Source: an uncultured Chthoniobacterales bacterium
GTDB taxonomy: Bacteria > Verrucomicrobiota > Verrucomicrobiia > Chthoniobacterales > UBA10450
Assembly: GCA_955652155.1 (NCBI GenBank)
Contig: CATPAT010000019.1
Location: 1 to 13,704 of the forward strand
Direction of reading: 5' to 3'
DNA: 13,704 nucleotides
The translations under genes and the position numbers were made by a program. Below, in pieces: positions 7,010 to 13,704 of the stretch (positions are counted from its first letter, which is position 1; every line of letters starts with the position of its first letter). The notes below the pieces were generated by a model, which was not told the DNA's origin, made no database searches, and saw only the letters and a program-made list of their open reading frames with translations.

Positions 7010-7879
7010 ATGAACCGGCACGAGCGAGGTTTGGAATTTAAGGTCGGCATCTTTGTTTTTGCCGGATTGGCGATGTTGGGCGCGCTGGTGGTGCAGTTTG
7101 GCAGGCTGGGGGAAGGTTTCAAAACTTACTATGCGCTTACGATTCGCTTTAGCGACGCCAGCGGCTTGTTGAAAGGATCTGACGTTTTACTCGCGGGCGC
7201 GCGCATCGGGAAAGTTTCGGGCGGACCGCGTCTGGTCCGCGAAGGAAACGGTGTCGCCGTCCCGCTGAAGATTTACGATTACGTGAAAATTCCAGATGGA
7301 AGCAAATTCACCGTAGGCAGTTCCGGTTTGCTTGGCGATCGCTTTGTTAGTGTCACCATGCCACCCGGTGTGCCGACAAAATTCCTGCAACCAGACGCCT
7401 ATCTCAATGGCACGCGTGAGACCGGTATCGACGATCTCACCCGCGAAGGCGGCGCGCTGGTTGGCGATCTTCGCGGCGTTGTCCAAAAGATCGACACCAC
7501 CGTGACGCGGCTGAACGAAGACATGCTTTCCAAAGAGACTGCCGAGAATCTTAGGTCGAGCGTGGCGCATTTAAACGAAGCGACGACCGCGTTTGCGGAA
7601 TCCTCCAAGAAACTTGGCGGCGTGGTCGATAAAGCCGATTCGGCGATGGACTCGACCAGGAAAGCGGCCGACGATTTGCAGAAAGTGATGAGTTCCGCCA
7701 CTCAAGGAAAAGGATTGCTCGCGGCACTGCTCACGAATCAGGAACTGGCCAACGATTTGCGCGCACTCGTGAGTAACTTGCGCGAGCACGGCATCCTGTT
7801 TTATCGCGACACGGCCGCGAAGGTTGGCAGCAACGCCACGCCGCCCCCTAAACCGCGGGCACAGGCTCGAGGACGTTGA
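7010..7879 (+). CDS. mlaD: MlaD-family MCE-domain protein
   Basis: This is a 289-residue protein with one N-terminal membrane anchor (about residues 12-30). The MCE domain at about 40-118 shows the pattern FSDASGLLKGSDVLLAGARIGKV followed by GSSGLLGDRFVSV. A long helical region, about 140-245, rich in Ala, Asp and Ser, is likely the coiled-coil tail. The C-terminus is a basic, Pro-rich tail. MCE proteins form hexameric rings in the periplasm that carry lipids to or from MlaFE. The start MNRHERG, 7 bases after mlaF, is typical; GAAAG at 7002-7006 is only a weak ribosome site. Its TGA overlaps the next ATG (TGATG). No mlaC or outer-membrane mlaA gene is present in the window, so the remaining partners must lie elsewhere or be absent. 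Confidence 0.92.
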   Translation: MNRHERGLEFKVGIFVFAGLAMLGALVVQFGRLGEGFKTYYALTIRFSDASGLLKGSDVLLAGARIGKVSGGPRLVREGNGVAVPLKIYDYVKIPDGSKFTVGSSGLLGDRFVSVTMPPGVPTKFLQPDAYLNGTRETGIDDLTREGGALVGDLRGVVQKIDTTVTRLNEDMLSKETAENLRSSVAHLNEATTAFAESSKKLGGVVDKADSAMDSTRKAADDLQKVMSSATQGKGLLAALLTNQELANDLRALVSNLREHGILFYRDTAAKVGSNATPPPKPRAQARGR

Positions 7880-8916
7880 TGACGCCGTTACTGACGATCA
7901 ATTTGTTGCGTGTTCTGTTCGTCACGTTTTGTGCGGTGATTGGCACAAATATTTCCTCCGCGCTGGTTGGAAATCCCTGGCCTGGTTTGGTGTTCGGAAT
8001 CGTTTTCGGTTTGGTAGTCGTGCTGATCGATCGCTTGCTCAAGGGCGTTTCGCTTCGCTTATTTTCCTCGGCTACATTCGGACTCTTACTTGGCTTGGTC
8101 TTCGCGAACTTGCTGATGGCGTCTGACGTTTTGCGCTATCAATCCGAGGCCATGCAGTGGGCCGCCCGTCTGATTGTTTATGCGCTTTTTGGCTATCTCG
8201 GAATGATGCTGGCGATGCGGAGCAGTCGCGATGAATTCTCGCTCATCATTCCTTATGTGCGCTTTGCTCGCGAAATGACGCAACATGAGCCGCTCGTGGT
8301 CGATACCAACGTCATCATCGACGGTCGCATCGCCGATCTTTGCGCGACTGGATTCCTCAGCCGCTCGCTCATCGTACCGCGATTTATTTTGGATGAATTG
8401 CAGTTGCTGGCGGATTCGCACGACCCGACCAAACGCGAACGCGGCCGGCGCGGTCTGGAAATATTGAATCAACTCCAGCGTTCGCGCGAAATCGAAGTCA
8501 CGGTTCACGAGAGCACTGGCGAAGATACCGATCTTGGAACGGACGCGCGTCTGGTGGGGATCGCCAAGGTATTGAAAGCGCGCCTCCTCACGAACGACCA
8601 CGCACTTTCGCAGGTCGCGCGGTTGCAGAAACTAGCGGTGCTGAATCTGGCCGACCTCGCTCGCGCGCTTCGACCGAGCGTTGTCGCGGGCGACGAAATT
8701 GATTTGCATCTGGTCAAGGAAGGTCGCGAGCCGCATCAGGCCGTTGGTTATTTGCCGGACGGAACGATGATCGTGGTCAATCATGCTCGCGCGCATGTCG
8801 GCAAGATCCGGACCGTGGTGGTCGCGAGCGCGCTCCAAACCGCCGCCGGTCGCCTCATCTTCGCCGAGCTTAAGAACGGCGCCGCACAAGCGCCGGTTTC
8901 GCGCGAATCGGTTTGA
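7879..8916 (+). CDS. Membrane-anchored PIN-TRAM domain protein (YacL-like)
   Basis: This is a 345-residue protein. Four membrane segments lie in the first about 113 residues. A PIN nuclease domain follows, about 138-262, with acidic residues D142 and D148 in VVDTNVIIDGR, E173, D222 in LGTDARLVGIAK and D240 in LLTNDHAL. A C-terminal TRAM-like domain spans about 265-335. This is the architecture of the YacL family, whose precise biological role is poorly defined; PIN domains are generally metal-dependent RNases and TRAM binds RNA. The ATG 7879 overlaps the mlaD stop; an in-frame TTG lies just before (7876). The gene is coupled to the mla genes, though the link may be only positional. Confidence 0.9.
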   Translation: MTPLLTINLLRVLFVTFCAVIGTNISSALVGNPWPGLVFGIVFGLVVVLIDRLLKGVSLRLFSSATFGLLLGLVFANLLMASDVLRYQSEAMQWAARLIVYALFGYLGMMLAMRSSRDEFSLIIPYVRFAREMTQHEPLVVDTNVIIDGRIADLCATGFLSRSLIVPRFILDELQLLADSHDPTKRERGRRGLEILNQLQRSREIEVTVHESTGEDTDLGTDARLVGIAKVLKARLLTNDHALSQVARLQKLAVLNLADLARALRPSVVAGDEIDLHLVKEGREPHQAVGYLPDGTMIVVNHARAHVGKIRTVVVASALQTAAGRLIFAELKNGAAQAPVSRESV

Positions 8917-9722
8917 AGCGATTTCTCAAGTTCATTTTGCCATGCGGCATTGTCGACCTTGCGAAGAATCGGCGAATGCTGCGCGACATCGGCCGGCGAC
9001 TTTCGCCGACAGAACTATTCAAAAGCGACCGGCTCGTGCTCGATGCCGAACAAAGCGGCCTCTCGCTTTTTGCTCCGGGCCATGTCGGGAAGCTCCGCAA
9101 CGTGGTCGATGTCGGCGCCAACACCGGTCAATGGTCGAGCATGTTGCTCAATTGCGTTACGCCGAAGAAATTGATCATCATCGAGCCGCTTCCGCACGCG
9201 TTTGCTGCTTTGCAGAAGAAATTTGGAAATAACGGTCGCGTTGAGTTGCACAATGTGGCGATCGGCGAGCGCGAGAGCGTTGAGACGCTGAAAATTACGC
9301 GCGACACGACTGCAGCGTCGCTCCTACAGCCGCGCGAAGAAATGCGCGCCGTCATCGGGAGCAATTGGACGGTCACATCGGAAGTGGAAGTGCCGATGAC
9401 GACGCTCGATCGGTTATTGGTCGATCTTGCCGAAATTTCACTTTTGAAAATCGACGTCCAAGGTTACGAAAAACAGGTGCTGGCGGGCGCGAAACGGACT
9501 TTGTCGAAAACAAAGTTCCTGCTCGTCGAATTGAACTTCATGCCGCAATACGATGGAGGCTCCTGGTTCGGCGATGTTCACGAAATCCTCACCCGCGACT
9601 TCGGTTTCTTCCTCGCTAACACTTCCCGGCCGCAAGTGCTGAATGGCCGCGCCTCGATGTGCGACGGCCTCTATGTTAATCCCAATCTTGTTCGCGAATG
9701 GGTCAAACCTGACTTTGTCTAA
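8913..9722 (+). CDS. FkbM-family SAM-dependent methyltransferase
   Basis: This is a 269-residue protein. The SAM-binding motif I VDVGANTG is at residues 65-72, the acidic IIIEPLP follows at 88-94, and the FkbM hallmark LLKIDVQGYEKQVLAGA is at about 177-193. FkbM-type enzymes methylate hydroxyls on sugars or other small molecules, often in glycan or secondary-metabolite pathways; the substrate is not evident here. The start chosen is TTG 8913, overlapping the previous stop (TTGA), because the N-terminal KRFLKFILPCGIVDLAK resembles other family members. ATG 8976 (residue 22) is the alternative. It is the last gene of the operon; no terminator was recognised after it. Confidence 0.9.
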   Translation: MKRFLKFILPCGIVDLAKNRRMLRDIGRRLSPTELFKSDRLVLDAEQSGLSLFAPGHVGKLRNVVDVGANTGQWSSMLLNCVTPKKLIIIEPLPHAFAALQKKFGNNGRVELHNVAIGERESVETLKITRDTTAASLLQPREEMRAVIGSNWTVTSEVEVPMTTLDRLLVDLAEISLLKIDVQGYEKQVLAGAKRTLSKTKFLLVELNFMPQYDGGSWFGDVHEILTRDFGFFLANTSRPQVLNGRASMCDGLYVNPNLVREWVKPDFV

Positions 9723-9829
9723 AACTGTCGCGGCGGTCTATTTATCACGCCTGCAGCCTGGCGAAAGCGGATGACCGTCGCACTGATCAAAAGACTCCAT
9801 TTCGCGCGTGATTTGGATATATTTTTCAC

Positions 9830-10327
9830 ATGGTGACTGTGCGCACCTACTGGAACCCCCACACGGCAGCATTGGCGAAGTCGCTTCTCGAAGACTACGA
9901 GATTCCTTGCGCGCTTCTGCACGAGAACGCGAATCTCTTTTACCCGTTTGCGATGCCGATTCGTTTATTGGTTGCGGACGACCAAGCCGGTCGGGCGATT
10001 CACATCCTGAACGGCGATTTGGAAAAGGCAGCAGAGATCGAGATGAGCGAAACCGCTAGTGAAACCTCGGTCGATAGTGCAACAGCGCCTGAAATTGCTA
10101 ATCGCAATCCGTGGGAGCTTCTTGTTCTCGCCTTCTATCTGGTTGTGCCGGCAATTTGCGTGTTACGAACAAAGTTCCCAACGCTGGCGACCGGGTCGCG
10201 AGCGCGCTATTTTATCGCTCGCGCAACTGTGACGCAGTTCCTCAGTTGGCTCGCACTGGCCTTCGCTGCCGTATTGGTTGTGTTTTATTTTCGAGTGCGC
10301 AGCTCGTCGAAGAAAGCGGTTCCATGA
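9830..10327 (+). CDS. DUF2007-like domain protein with two membrane segments
   Basis: This is a 165-residue protein. The first about 65 residues (VRTYWNPHTAALAKSLLEDYEIP, then PIRLLVADDQAGRAIHIL) match the DUF2007 / putative signal-transducing domain pattern, a small PII-like ferredoxin fold. An acidic linker follows at about 66-93, then two membrane helices at about 95-111 and 134-154 and a basic C-terminus. The domain call is from pattern recognition and moderately sure. ATG 9830 follows a 107-base gap, so it probably has its own promoter; none could be defined with confidence. Its TGA overlaps the next start (ATGA), so the two form a coupled pair. Confidence 0.75.
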   Translation: MVTVRTYWNPHTAALAKSLLEDYEIPCALLHENANLFYPFAMPIRLLVADDQAGRAIHILNGDLEKAAEIEMSETASETSVDSATAPEIANRNPWELLVLAFYLVVPAICVLRTKFPTLATGSRARYFIARATVTQFLSWLALAFAAVLVVFYFRVRSSSKKAVP

Positions 10328-10656
10328 AACTTCGGCATCTCTATCTCCTCTTCGCGCTGGTCGGTCTGATCCTCCCTTATTCGCAATTTGTGCCTTGGAT
10401 GATGGAGCATCACGGGTTGAACGTGCCGCTCTTCATTCGCGATCTGTTCGCAAACCGCATCAGCGCGTTCTTCGCGATGGATGTGATCGTCTCCGCAGTT
10501 CTTCTTATTTCATTCATCCAAATCGAAGGCAGGCGTTTGGGAATGCGCCTTCTTTGGTTGCCGACTCTTGGTGTGTTCTTAGTTGGCGTTTCGCTTGGAT
10601 TGCCGCTCTTCCTTTATCTGCGACAAATCCAACTCGATCGCGTTGCTGCTCAGTGA
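10324..10656 (+). CDS. DUF2834-like small integral membrane protein
   Basis: This is a 110-residue, very hydrophobic protein with three likely membrane helices (about 4-24, 47-67 and 77-98). The stretch PLFIRDLFANRISAFFAMDVIVSA resembles the DUF2834 family signature. The open frame extends upstream to 10111, but that part is a shadow of the preceding gene; ATG 10324 overlaps the preceding TGA. Function is unknown for the family. Its stop TGA (10654-10656) is immediately followed by the stop of trpS on the other strand, the two forming the palindrome TGATCA. Confidence 0.75.
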   Translation: MKLRHLYLLFALVGLILPYSQFVPWMMEHHGLNVPLFIRDLFANRISAFFAMDVIVSAVLLISFIQIEGRRLGMRLLWLPTLGVFLVGVSLGLPLFLYLRQIQLDRVAAQ

Positions 10657-11619
10657 TCAGCGCAGGCCAACCGCACCCCGCACGCGCGACATGACTTGAT
10701 CGGCGATTTCGTTCGCGCGCTTCGCGCCACGGGCAAGAACGTTGTCGATATACGATTCGTCCCGCAAGATTTCTTCGCGGCGTTTCCGCATCGGCGAAAA
10801 ATATTCCCAAAGTTTTTCGAAGAGTTCCTTTTTGAAATCGCCGTAGCCGGTCCCGCCTTTCTTAAATCGTTCGCGCATGTTCGCTAGTTCGCCCTTTGAG
10901 GCGAAGAGTGAGTAAAGCTGGACGATGGTCGATCTTTCCGGATCCTTCGGCGCTTCCACTGGTGTCGAATCGGTCACGATGCTCATCACCCGTTTCCGGG
11001 TTTCTTTTTCGTCGCCGAAGATGTCGATGTTATTACCGTAGCTCTTGCTCATTTTTTGGCCGTCGAGACCCGGCACAACTTGGGTGTTGGGATTGATGCG
11101 CGGCTCTGGCAGTTTAAAAACTTGCCCGTAAGTTTCGTTGATCTTCACCGCCAGATCGCGCGTGATCTCGATGTGCTGCTTTTGATCTTTGCCGACCGGC
11201 ACCGCGTCACTGTCGTAAATCAAGATGTCGGCCGCCATCAGCACCGGATAACTGAACAGGCCCACTGTCGACGCGAGTCCGCGGGCGAGTTTGTCTTTGT
11301 AAGAATGCGCGCGCTCGAGGAGTCCCATCGGCGCCACGGTCGACAAAATCCAGGCGAGCTCGGTGACTTGCGGCACGTCCGATTGTCGAAAAAGGGCGGC
11401 GCGCTCGGGATCGAGACCGCAGGCCAAAAAGTCGAGTGCGACTCGGCGTGAATTTTCGCGGAGCGCTTCCGGATTGCGCACGCTGGTGAGGGCATGATAA
11501 TCGGCGATGAAATAAAATGTCTCGCCCTCCTTCTGGAGCTCGATCGCCGGCCGCATCATTCCGAAGTAATTTCCGATGTGAAGGACGCCGCTCGGTTGTA
11601 TGCCCGACAAGATTCGCAT
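10657..11619 (-). CDS. trpS: Tryptophanyl-tRNA synthetase
   Basis: Class I synthetase charging tRNA-Trp in the cytoplasm. From ATG 11619 it is 320 residues, close to the usual 325-340. Visible motifs are SGIQPSGVLHIGN (HIGH-type site HIGN at 14-17), YFIADYHALT near 36-45, PVLMAADIL at 125-133, VGKDQKQHIE at 142-151 for tryptophan/ATP binding, and KMSKS at 189-193. The frame opens at 11646, adding nine residues, but that ATG lies in the loop of an inverted repeat and family members begin at MRILSGIQPSG, so 11619 is preferred. Both ends look complete. It is monocistronic here: convergent with the DUF2834 gene and divergent from the decarboxylase gene. Confidence 0.96.
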   Translation of the reverse strand: MRILSGIQPSGVLHIGNYFGMMRPAIELQKEGETFYFIADYHALTSVRNPEALRENSRRVALDFLACGLDPERAALFRQSDVPQVTELAWILSTVAPMGLLERAHSYKDKLARGLASTVGLFSYPVLMAADILIYDSDAVPVGKDQKQHIEITRDLAVKINETYGQVFKLPEPRINPNTQVVPGLDGQKMSKSYGNNIDIFGDEKETRKRVMSIVTDSTPVEAPKDPERSTIVQLYSLFASKGELANMRERFKKGGTGYGDFKKELFEKLWEYFSPMRKRREEILRDESYIDNVLARGAKRANEIADQVMSRVRGAVGLR

Positions 11620-11633
11620 GTGATGACCCCAAG

Positions 11634-11670
11634 GTTGAACGTTCATCTCGAACGTTCAACGTTGAAGTTC
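11634..11670. repeat. Inverted-repeat cluster upstream of trpS
   Basis: GTTGAACGTTC (11634-11644) and GAACGTTCAAC (11650-11660) form a perfect 11-bp inverted repeat with a 5-base spacer. The right arm runs on into GTTGAAGTTC, creating a second overlapping 12-bp palindrome TTCAACGTTGAA (11655-11666). The block lies 15 bases upstream of the trpS start in the divergent gap. It may be an intergenic repeat element, a repressor site or a 5'-leader hairpin. Confidence 0.6.
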
Positions 11671-11718
11671 AAAATCGCTCTGGCCAACTTATTGCTTAGG
11701 AATTAGATAACCCGTCGA

Positions 11719-12690
11719 ATGGCCGAGAAAAAATCCAAACCCGTTTCGGTTGTTACCGGTGGCGCAGGTTTCTTGGGATCGCATTTGACCGATCGCTTGC
11801 TGGCGGAAGGTCACCGCGTCATTGCGGTCGACAATCTCATCACCGGCAACACTGCAAACATCGGGCATCTTGCCGGCAACAAGGATTTCCATTTCATCAA
11901 GCATAACGTTTCCAATTTCATTTTCTTGCCCGACGAAAAGATCGACTACGTGTTTCATTTCGCGTCGCCGGCAAGCCCGATTGATTATCTGGAATTGCCG
12001 ATTCCGACGTTGAAGGTCGGCGCACTTGGGACGCACAACACGCTCGGACTGGCCAAAGACAAAAAGGCGACGTTCATCCTCGCGTCGACATCGGAGTGCT
12101 ACGGCGATCCGTTGGTGCACCCGCAAAAAGAAGATTACTGGGGCAATGTTAACCCCATCGGGCCGCGCGGCGTTTATGATGAAGCCAAACGTTTCGCCGA
12201 AGCGATGACGATGGCGTATCACCGCTACCACCAGGTCGACACCAGGATCGCACGGATTTTCAACACTTATGGCCCGCGTATGCGTTTGCGCGACGGCCGG
12301 GTGGTGCCGGCGTTCATCGGGCAGGCGCTCGCTGGCAAACCGCTGACCGTTTTCGGCGACGGCTCACAAACGCGCTCGTTTTGTTACGTATCGGATTTAA
12401 TCGACGGAATTTTCAAGCTCGCGATGAGCGATTTTCACGAGCCGGTGAACATCGGCAATCCGCGCGAGATGACGATCAAGCAATTCGCCGAAGAAATCAT
12501 TCGCATCACCGGTGCAAGATCGACAATCGACTATAAACCGCTGCCAGTGGACGATCCGAAAGTGCGGCAGCCGGACATTGCGCGGGCGAAAAGAGTTCTG
12601 GGTTGGGAACCGAAGGTTCAGTTTGAAGAAGGAATCAAGAAGACGATTGAATATTTCCGGAATGCGTTAAAGGGTGCTGGCTCGAATTGA
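11719..12690 (+). CDS. UDP-glucuronate decarboxylase (UDP-xylose synthase)
   Basis: This is a 323-residue short-chain dehydrogenase/reductase of the extended NAD-dependent epimerase type. The Rossmann motif TGGAGFLG is at residues 13-20 with D38 after strand 2. The UXS hallmark FHFASPASPIDY is at about 79-90. The catalytic region STSE is at 123-126 and the YxxxK pair is Y153 and K157. RIFNTYGPRM and QTRSFCYVSDLIDG follow, both typical of the family. It oxidises and decarboxylates UDP-glucuronate to UDP-xylose, supplying envelope glycans or, possibly, glycosyltransferases such as the one at 1278-3077; that link is inference. The start MAEKKSKPVS has no clear Shine-Dalgarno. The next gene starts 13 bases downstream and may be cotranscribed. 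Confidence 0.93.
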   Translation: MAEKKSKPVSVVTGGAGFLGSHLTDRLLAEGHRVIAVDNLITGNTANIGHLAGNKDFHFIKHNVSNFIFLPDEKIDYVFHFASPASPIDYLELPIPTLKVGALGTHNTLGLAKDKKATFILASTSECYGDPLVHPQKEDYWGNVNPIGPRGVYDEAKRFAEAMTMAYHRYHQVDTRIARIFNTYGPRMRLRDGRVVPAFIGQALAGKPLTVFGDGSQTRSFCYVSDLIDGIFKLAMSDFHEPVNIGNPREMTIKQFAEEIIRITGARSTIDYKPLPVDDPKVRQPDIARAKRVLGWEPKVQFEEGIKKTIEYFRNALKGAGSN

Positions 12691-12703
12691 AACGAAGCCT
12701 GCC

Positions 12704-13704
12704 GTGAGCGCCCGATCCTTTTTTGTTTGCGCTACGATCCTTTTGTTGCTTGCGAACGGTGCGAGTGGCGCGAGGTATCAGCGCACGCAAGACGGAAGAA
12801 CCCTTATTTGGAATAATCTGCGGGGAGTGGCCCAGGACGTCACGTGGTCGGGACTTCGGGACGTGAATGGATATGCGACCGGAAGAGGTACCCTGACATG
12901 GTATCGGCTTGGGAAGTTCGTTAACAGCTATACCGGCAGAATGGTCCACGGAAAGTTTGATGGGCCGGTAATTAGGGAACAGGGTCAAACAAGGTTACAG
13001 ACCACTTTCGTCAATGGCGATAAAGTCGGCGACTGGTCGGAGCCGGGATCAACAACTACGCCAGCTCCTAGACCCAAGACACAATCGACGTCGGCCGCTG
13101 AGGCGCAGCCGACTGAGGAACCGATAGTCGAGCGGCCGTCACCAAGGCCGACGCTAAGGCCATTACCAGCACTATCGCCATCGGCAACGCGGTCGCCGAC
13201 TCCGACTCCCGCATCAACACCACGACCAACGCCAACAGCAACACCGACCTTAACACGAAGACCGACGCCCACGGCTACCCCAACACCCACACCGATATCA
13301 ACACCGACGCCAACACAAACAGCAACGCCGACACCATTGCGATCCTTGACGCCGGCACCCGTTGAGACACCACCGCGGCCAGGGCCATCGCCCGCGTCGC
13401 CAACTGCGCAGAGCGCATCGCCAGCCGCCAGTCCACCGCGAGTCGATTCGACCCAAAAGCATCGGATGATTGACGAACTCAGAAAACAAACAGAATCCGT
13501 TCTTGCTCAAGTGCGCGACGCGACTGGAAATTTCCGCGAGATCGATCGGTTCGAAGCCGTGCCAAATTTACCAGCGCCCGCCTCAGCCAGCGTCACTGTC
13601 CTGGCCACTCGAGCGCGCGATTTTCGCACGAAGGTGGGAGACGAAGTAGCGGCTTACGAATTCCTTGCCGAAATCGAAGCAGTCGAAATGCTTGTTCTGG
13701 TCGA
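12704..13704 (+). CDS. Exported MORN-like protein with Thr/Pro-rich linker, partial at right edge
   Basis: The frame is open from GTG 12704 to the window end (333 codons seen). A signal peptide is visible: SARSFF, a hydrophobic ATILLLLA run, then ASG-A as a likely cleavage site near residue 24. Residues about 55-90 look like MORN repeats (GYATGRGTLTWY, YTGRMVHGKFDGPV). From about 112 to 247 it is a low-complexity linker of TPTPT / PSP units, followed by a charged helical region (about 254-333, KHRMIDELRKQTESVLAQVRD). GTG 12674 is an alternative in-frame start overlapping the previous gene, but the signal peptide fits 12704 better. I do not recognise the family; the arrangement suggests an envelope or periplasmic protein with domains held apart by an extended linker. 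Confidence 0.7.
   Translation, partial: MSARSFFVCATILLLLANGASGARYQRTQDGRTLIWNNLRGVAQDVTWSGLRDVNGYATGRGTLTWYRLGKFVNSYTGRMVHGKFDGPVIREQGQTRLQTTFVNGDKVGDWSEPGSTTTPAPRPKTQSTSAAEAQPTEEPIVERPSPRPTLRPLPALSPSATRSPTPTPASTPRPTPTATPTLTRRPTPTATPTPTPISTPTPTQTATPTPLRSLTPAPVETPPRPGPSPASPTAQSASPAASPPRVDSTQKHRMIDELRKQTESVLAQVRDATGNFREIDRFEAVPNLPAPASASVTVLATRARDFRTKVGDEVAAYEFLAEIEAVEMLVLV

Noticed and set aside
9723..9829. Search of the longest intergenic gap for an RNA gene, promoter or terminator
   Set aside because: Only an AT-rich stretch (GATATATTTTT near 9816-9826) was seen, with no matching -35 box or hairpin strong enough to report.
12985..13290. Minus-strand frame rich in Gly-Val repeats (GVGVAVGVG)
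   Set aside because: It is the antisense reading of the Thr/Pro-rich linker of the exported protein; the plus-strand frame has a signal peptide and runs through.

Overview
The window looks like a piece of a bacterial chromosome of moderately high GC, most probably from a soil member of the Verrucomicrobiota (Chthoniobacterales / Candidatus Udaeobacter-like). That assignment is inferred from recalled family resemblance: a membrane glycosyltransferase-TPR fusion, an E-F-D ordered Mla cluster, a RAYT transposase with GTAG-type REP palindromes, weak Shine-Dalgarno sites and heavy stop/start overlap. No rRNA, tRNA or CRISPR array was seen. Coding density is very high; the longest gap is about 107 bases (9723-9829).

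Left part (1-4525). The window opens inside a clpC gene whose second AAA+ module is interrupted by a single in-frame TAG (759-761), exactly where the conserved Ser of the sensor-1 motif is expected; the frame is otherwise open to 1244. Next is a roughly 600-residue polytopic membrane protein with C-terminal TPRs (TMTC / O-mannosyltransferase-like). It converges on a minus-strand pair: a small lipoprotein gene (4525-4028) followed by the tyrosine recombinase gene xerC (3997-3089).

Centre (4619-9722). This is a tightly packed plus-strand operon. It holds an 87-residue protein with ferredoxin-like/HMA-like topology, mlaE (permease), a REP-associated tyrosine transposase (RAYT), mlaF (ATPase), mlaD (MCE-domain protein), a membrane-anchored PIN-TRAM protein and an FkbM-family methyltransferase. 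Most junctions are ATGA, TGATG or TTGA overlaps. The RAYT sits between mlaE and mlaF and shares a 4-base overlap with each. A REP palindrome lies inside the RAYT reading frame, and an inverted copy lies just after its stop, inside the 5' part of the mlaF frame. I consider this RAYT/REP unit inside a lipid-transport operon the most interesting structure in the window.

Right part (9830-13704). Two coupled small membrane-protein genes (DUF2007-like and DUF2834-like) abut convergently on trpS (minus strand). A short inverted-repeat cluster separates trpS from a divergent UDP-glucuronate decarboxylase gene. The window ends inside an unrecognised exported protein that starts at GTG 12704 and has a MORN-like N-terminal region and a long Thr/Pro-rich linker.

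Functionally, much of the window concerns the cell envelope: retrograde or anterograde lipid transport (Mla), nucleotide-sugar synthesis (UDP-xylose), protein or glycan glycosylation, a lipoprotein and an exported Pro-rich protein. Housekeeping genes (clpC, xerC, trpS) lie among them.
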